From: UBA1952 sp965246765
Lineage (GTDB): Bacteria > Bacteroidota > Bacteroidia > Chitinophagales > Chitinophagaceae
NCBI GenBank assembly: GCA_965246765.1
Contig: CBDFFJ010000003.1
Coordinates: 372,001-436,000 of the forward strand
Reading direction: 5' to 3'
DNA length: 64,000 nucleotides
Positions 60,208 through 64,000 of the stretch are shown one piece after another. Both the position numbers and the translations under genes were made by a program. The notes beneath the pieces are model-generated. The model was not told the origin of the DNA and made no database searches. It saw only the letters and a program-made list of their open reading frames with translations. The stretch's first letter is position 1; the number at the start of each line of letters is the position of its first letter.

Positions 60208-62139
60208 TTATAGATAGGGATTTACATCTGCATTTTCCAGAAGTTCGTTGATGGTAAAATAAGGCAGCTTCGGATACATCGTCGGTGGCTTCTCGCCCAT
60301 AAAGGCAAAGATGTTCTCACCGGAATACCGCCGCACTTCATCCGGCGTTGCCAGCATCCTTTCATTAGAGCCCATCGCCGTTATCTTCCCCATGAGGTTG
60401 CGTTTGATAATCATGTGCGAGGTCTTGCCGATAGCATCGGATACGTAACTGGCCGTAAAATTGTCGTTGACACTAAAATACTGGCGCACCGCAGTATTGC
60501 CGATAAAGGTTTCCCACTTATCGCCATAAATGCCTTTAAGCTGTATCAGCGATTGCAGGATAGGCCAGACAATCATATTGAACCCGGCATAAGTGGATAA
60601 TGCTGTTTCAATTTCTAACAGGTAACCAAGGGCTGCAAACTCGTCTAACAGAAAGCAAACTTTCTTATTCGGTTTCCTGATGACGGAGCGCATGGAAGTT
60701 GTCACCACGAGCCGCAGCCAACGCGCATGACTTATCAGTTTGTCCGCAGGGATAATCACGTACATAGTCGTGTTGCCGTCCGATAGCATCCGTGGGTCAA
60801 ACCCGGATTCCAGCGACTTCTGCAGCGCCGGGGATTTTAGAAAATCGGTGCATTGCAGGATAGTTGCCATGATATTGCCAAAGGTCTTTTCTCCGGCGGC
60901 GGTGAGCTGCAATATCTCATAGGCGCAGCGCCGCACAATCTCGCCACTGACCGGATGCTCATTAGTGGACATTTCTGCCAGTAATTCGTCCCAATCATCT
61001 TTTGATTGCCTGACCCATTGCCATAAGGTTTTAAGGGTGCAGGGCGGCGGGTCCGTTTCCTCTTCCACTTCGTCCCCGGTATAGGTGCCGCCAGCAACTT
61101 CTGCGATTACACGGCCATCGCCGGGCTTGTCGGGCTGTATGGTGACCAGATGGACCAGCAGCCCGGCCACGATATTGCGGGCATTATCCGTAAAAAATTT
61201 GTCCTTATCGTTTTTGTCAATCGGCACCAGCATTTCCGCGATGATTTGCGCATCGTCCACGAGGTGGATTGACCCTTTGTCGGACAAGATGTCCAGCGGG
61301 TTATAGCTCGTGCTTAACCCGACATGCTCATGCAGCAAATCCCAAGGATTAAGGATAACCACCAGCTGGCCACTCTCAAGCTGATAACGGCGTGTGACAG
61401 CAGCATTTTCCCCTTTTGGGTCTATCACCACCCAGGAGCCGGAATAGCCGCCCAAGCCCAGCAAATTGGGGATAATCAGATTGGTGCCTTTGCCGCCGCG
61501 CGTTCCCGCGCAGGTCAGAATATGACCCTTGTCGGAGAAGGTGTAACCACCGCCGATATAAAGCCCTTCCTGGTCCCGGTATTTCTGTAAATCCTGACCA
61601 TTCGCCCAACGTGCCGAACCGAATTTATTCGCAGCATCAATGAGCGCATCGCGCATACTGTATTTGATATTGCGCCAACGGGTAAATGCCAGATAGACCG
61701 ACAGGGAGATAGCCAGGTTAATCCCTAAATAGGTCATAACAACCGCAAAGGGAATATCAAGGCTAGCACTACTACCAACGCTGGCGATAACGTGATACAG
61801 CAGCCAAAAAGTAACGAACAGAGAAACCCATATCAGGATGCCGCCTGCCACCATTGCCACCCGCATAATCGGCCGCAGGCCGGATAGCGCCGGGACTTCG
61901 TTCTTCGGTTCCATCATACGGTTATACGCATGGACATAGCCTAGCAAGGCCCCGGCAAGGGTAATAGGCGTCAGGACAATCCCAAGAAATGCAAAGGTGA
62001 TTTTAGCGATAATCTCCGGATGCATCTTGGGCTGCAACAGCTCTTTACCATCGGCAGGGGTGACGGTAAATTGCTTTTTGAAATCGGCCAAATCGTCACG
62101 GGTGATGGTAAACTTCTTTTTGAAGTCGGAAAAATTCAT
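60208..62139 (-). CDS. Type IV coupling protein, VirD4/TraG family
   Basis: 643 residues from ATG 62139 (MNFSDFKKKFTITRDDLADF); the ORF extends to a TTG at 62184. Four N-terminal membrane segments lie at about 40-175. The ATPase part has Walker A in CAGTRGGKGTNLIIP (about 233) and Walker B in CFLLDEFAALG (about 503). VirD4 proteins bring the relaxase-DNA complex to the conjugation channel. Its presence argues that the element is conjugative or mobilisable; no relaxase or VirB genes are in the window. Confidence 0.92.
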   Translation of the reverse strand: MNFSDFKKKFTITRDDLADFKKQFTVTPADGKELLQPKMHPEIIAKITFAFLGIVLTPITLAGALLGYVHAYNRMMEPKNEVPALSGLRPIMRVAMVAGGILIWVSLFVTFWLLYHVIASVGSSASLDIPFAVVMTYLGINLAISLSVYLAFTRWRNIKYSMRDALIDAANKFGSARWANGQDLQKYRDQEGLYIGGGYTFSDKGHILTCAGTRGGKGTNLIIPNLLGLGGYSGSWVVIDPKGENAAVTRRYQLESGQLVVILNPWDLLHEHVGLSTSYNPLDILSDKGSIHLVDDAQIIAEMLVPIDKNDKDKFFTDNARNIVAGLLVHLVTIQPDKPGDGRVIAEVAGGTYTGDEVEEETDPPPCTLKTLWQWVRQSKDDWDELLAEMSTNEHPVSGEIVRRCAYEILQLTAAGEKTFGNIMATILQCTDFLKSPALQKSLESGFDPRMLSDGNTTMYVIIPADKLISHARWLRLVVTTSMRSVIRKPNKKVCFLLDEFAALGYLLEIETALSTYAGFNMIVWPILQSLIQLKGIYGDKWETFIGNTAVRQYFSVNDNFTASYVSDAIGKTSHMIIKRNLMGKITAMGSNERMLATPDEVRRYSGENIFAFMGEKPPTMYPKLPYFTINELLENADVNPYL

Positions 62140-62253
62140 GGCGCATGTAGGGTTTAGGGTGAAGGATTGCCAGCGCAGCGCCAAAGGAAAATTTCAGAAT
62201 TTTTTCATCCTGGCCTGTTCTCAGTTACTGATACCTAAAATGCCAATTGCACA

Positions 62254-63360
62254 CTATGGATGCCCCGGCCTTGGCGCGAAAAATAAACCGGCAGATATAC
62301 CGAAGCGGATATAGCCGTAACTATCTTCATAGTAGATGTTGTAAGGGTCACTGCCATAGTAACCAACAGCGGCAAATAAGGCTGTATTTGGGGAGCTCTT
62401 GATGCGACGATGGAAACTGCCTTCAACATTCAGACGCTTTGCAAAAGTGTTTAAGCCGCGATTGCGCGGACCAGTAACAACCGACATTTGAAATAGTGCC
62501 CGGTAAACCTCACGCCAGTAAGGGCTATTGAACGGCAGGCGGGTTGTAGGATGAATATCCCTGCGGTGCGTTACATGGACAATGCCTCCATAAAGCGTGA
62601 CATGTCCTGTTCCATAAGACGGCTTTAGCCGAACTGCAGTTGAAAAGTTTATTTCATAGCCTAGCTTAACAAAATAGTCGTTGTATGGATTTCGTGCGCC
62701 CGGGAATTTCGGAACTGCCGCAGGTGTACCGCCTACCCTTACTCGGTACCAAAGCGCAGGCTCTACATAATTATTAGAGAAATTGCCGTTATACTTATTA
62801 AAGGTGTCCATTTGGAATTCCGGACCATCTTGACCATTGGAATGGTGAAAAACGGCAAGACTGGCAAATCGTATTTCACGGCTTTCTTCAGTCAGTAATT
62901 TTTGCAGAGGAAAGAAAATGGTACCGCCAGGCATAAAGCTTGGCGTACGTACGGGCAGTGATATATCGTGAGCCGGTGTATCCTCCCCGAAAATCCGAAC
63001 TTTAAAACGTGGGGTAAGCAATATCGGCGTAGCCACCCACTCGCCGCCAATGGCAAATTGCGGGCTCATATCTGCATGTAGAATATAGTTTTCTTCCTTG
63101 GGATGGCTAGGGTCAAGCCAAGAGCCGGTGATAAAACTTGTTGGCGAATACATGAGCGCATACTCGAGCAATGCTCGGTTTTTAGTTCGCCGACGTAGCA
63201 TGAATAAGTAAGCGTCTCTTTGACCATCTTGAGCAACAGGTAGGTTCAGTACTGAATTAACTGGTTGCAGTCCGGTTATATCAAATGGTAACGGCGCATG
63301 TTGACAATTGGCTATACTCCTAAACTCAAGTATCGTAGCCAGTAGTAATAAGTATTTCAT
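62254..63360 (-). CDS. Outer-membrane beta-barrel protein, phospholipase A-like
   Basis: 368 residues with a signal peptide (MKYLLLLATILEFRSIANC). Many alternating aromatic strands suggest a barrel of 10-14 strands. The segment VFHHSNGQDGP (about 176-186) matches the H-x-S-N-G signature of the OmPLA phospholipase A1 active site; a third residue corresponding to N156 is not well placed (a nearby asparagine is 14, not 12, residues away). Assignment as a phospholipase is therefore tentative. It is 22 bp from the next gene upstream, on the same strand. Confidence 0.65.
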   Translation of the reverse strand: MKYLLLLATILEFRSIANCQHAPLPFDITGLQPVNSVLNLPVAQDGQRDAYLFMLRRRTKNRALLEYALMYSPTSFITGSWLDPSHPKEENYILHADMSPQFAIGGEWVATPILLTPRFKVRIFGEDTPAHDISLPVRTPSFMPGGTIFFPLQKLLTEESREIRFASLAVFHHSNGQDGPEFQMDTFNKYNGNFSNNYVEPALWYRVRVGGTPAAVPKFPGARNPYNDYFVKLGYEINFSTAVRLKPSYGTGHVTLYGGIVHVTHRRDIHPTTRLPFNSPYWREVYRALFQMSVVTGPRNRGLNTFAKRLNVEGSFHRRIKSSPNTALFAAVGYYGSDPYNIYYEDSYGYIRFGISAGLFFAPRPGHP

Positions 63361-63382
63361 TTATTAAATTTTTATAGCTTAT

Positions 63383-64000
63383 TTATTGTTTACCGACTCC
63401 TGAGGACGGCTTATCAGGAGTAAATATGCTTGCGCCTATGCCTATTGCAAGCCAATGTTTGCCATTATAATCCCATTTGTTATCCGTGCCAGAGAAGAGC
63501 GCGTCCCACCCGCAGGTAGCACCTATCTGGAGCCTATCATTGATGTAAATCAAGTTGATTGAGAAAGTTGCTGCTGCTTCGTCTTTTGCCTCAGTCAGTC
63601 CTTCGGTGTTCTTCGGGGTCAGGTTTACGCTGGATGCTCCTGCTCCCAGGGTAAATGCAAAAGAGTGATTTGGATTAGACCTATTAAATAATATGCTTGC
63701 ACCCCCGACGGCTGAAACCGTAAATGACTTCTCAAAAACGCCTGTTTGTGGTCGGTATTTAAGAGGGTAGGTTAGTATGCCGAGCGTTGCCGTCCACCGC
63801 TTGTAAAGGCGATTGGTATTCCCCTCAAACTGATTTTTAGAAATCAGAAAATATCGGTTCCGAGGAATTGCGGGAGTGGAATTGTTGATATTTAGCCTAG
63901 CCCGTTTTGATGACGGTGCCTCAACGCCTGCCCTGGCAGAAGCAGAAGTACCCCAAAGCCAAAATGAGATGATATAATCATTCGTCGTACTTCCTACAAT
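63383..64000 (-). CDS. Hypothetical protein, probably outer-membrane (partial)
   Basis: 205 residues visible, entering from the right edge with no start codon in the window. It reads in from TTNDYIISFWLWGTSASARA and ends WLAIGIGASIFTPDKPSSGV. The pattern of short amphipathic strands (SVNLTPKNTEGL, FSINLIYINDRLQIGA, DYNGKHWLAIGIGAS) fits a beta-barrel. It precedes the phospholipase-like gene by 22 bp and is probably cotranscribed. Family unknown. Confidence 0.75.
   Translation of the reverse strand: MVGSTTNDYIISFWLWGTSASARAGVEAPSSKRARLNINNSTPAIPRNRYFLISKNQFEGNTNRLYKRWTATLGILTYPLKYRPQTGVFEKSFTVSAVGGASILFNRSNPNHSFAFTLGAGASSVNLTPKNTEGLTEAKDEAAATFSINLIYINDRLQIGATCGWDALFSGTDNKWDYNGKHWLAIGIGASIFTPDKPSSGVGKQ

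Larger units (their letters stand above)
47228..64000. mobile_element. Integrative (probably conjugative) element, left part
   Basis: It begins at the split tRNA-Val and includes a tyrosine recombinase, a second P4-type integrase, XRE and AlpA regulators, DUF2958, a Toprim primase-like protein and a VirD4/TraG coupling protein. GC content is visibly lower than in 1-47200. No relaxase, other T4SS genes or right end are inside the window, so conjugation is only inferred. Confidence 0.75.

Overview
This window is a chromosome segment of a Bacteroidota bacterium, most like the Chitinophagaceae. Evidence is protein content (type IX secretion sorting domains, DUF4294, DUF4295 next to rpmB/rpmG, bacillithiol deacetylase BshB1, TamB-like and TolB-like outer-membrane proteins) and promoters of the Bacteroidota type: TAnnTTTG (-7) boxes lie upstream of clpX, rpmB, tamB, an MBL hydrolase and others. 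Shine-Dalgarno motifs are mostly absent in the chromosomal part. Several chromosomal genes seem to start with GTG or TTG, and two with CTG or ATC.

Positions 1-47200 are chromosome. In order: a PHP-type PolX whose polymerase aspartates are gone, cmk, a zinc alcohol dehydrogenase, a LOG-family hydrolase, clpX, hflX, small secreted and lipoprotein genes, bshB1, the rpmB-rpmG-DUF4295 cluster, a lipoprotein nuclease, a LexA-like self-cleaving regulator, an FtsX-type permease, a FemAB-like transferase and a 1604-residue TamB homologue. Then come four glycosyltransferases with ribBA among them (24604-31512), dnaX with a nine-A slippery run that predicts a 381-residue gamma form, a TolB/beta-barrel protein, T9SS substrates, a double-PDZ protein, a DEDDh exonuclease-GIY-YIG fusion, a DUF2130 protein and an OmpA-family protein. 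Intergenic DNA holds a family of TTTGTCATTCC palindromes (3607, 4411, 31678, 33795), word-repeat hairpins, and a helically phased TGTACAGAATT array ahead of dnaX.

From about 47228 to the right edge lies an integrative element. Its left end is the 3' half of a tRNA-Val(UAC) gene followed by a tyrosine recombinase. Inside are a membrane protein/GNAT gene pair, a second P4-type integrase, two T9SS-sorted secreted proteins, an XRE regulator, DUF2958, AlpA, a Toprim primase-like protein, three small unknown genes, a VirD4/TraG coupling protein and two outer-membrane-type proteins. Several backbone genes (P4 integrase, DUF2958, AlpA, Toprim) have clear Shine-Dalgarno sequences, unlike the chromosome, which suggests a backbone of proteobacterial style carrying Bacteroidota cargo. 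The right end is outside the window.

The strongest leads for new biology are the dnaX slippage site, the PolX with lost polymerase residues, the phased TGTACAGAATT array, the TATTGAAA operator array of the LexA-like gene, and the uncharacterised gene pairs on the island. No complete new system can be demonstrated from sequence alone.
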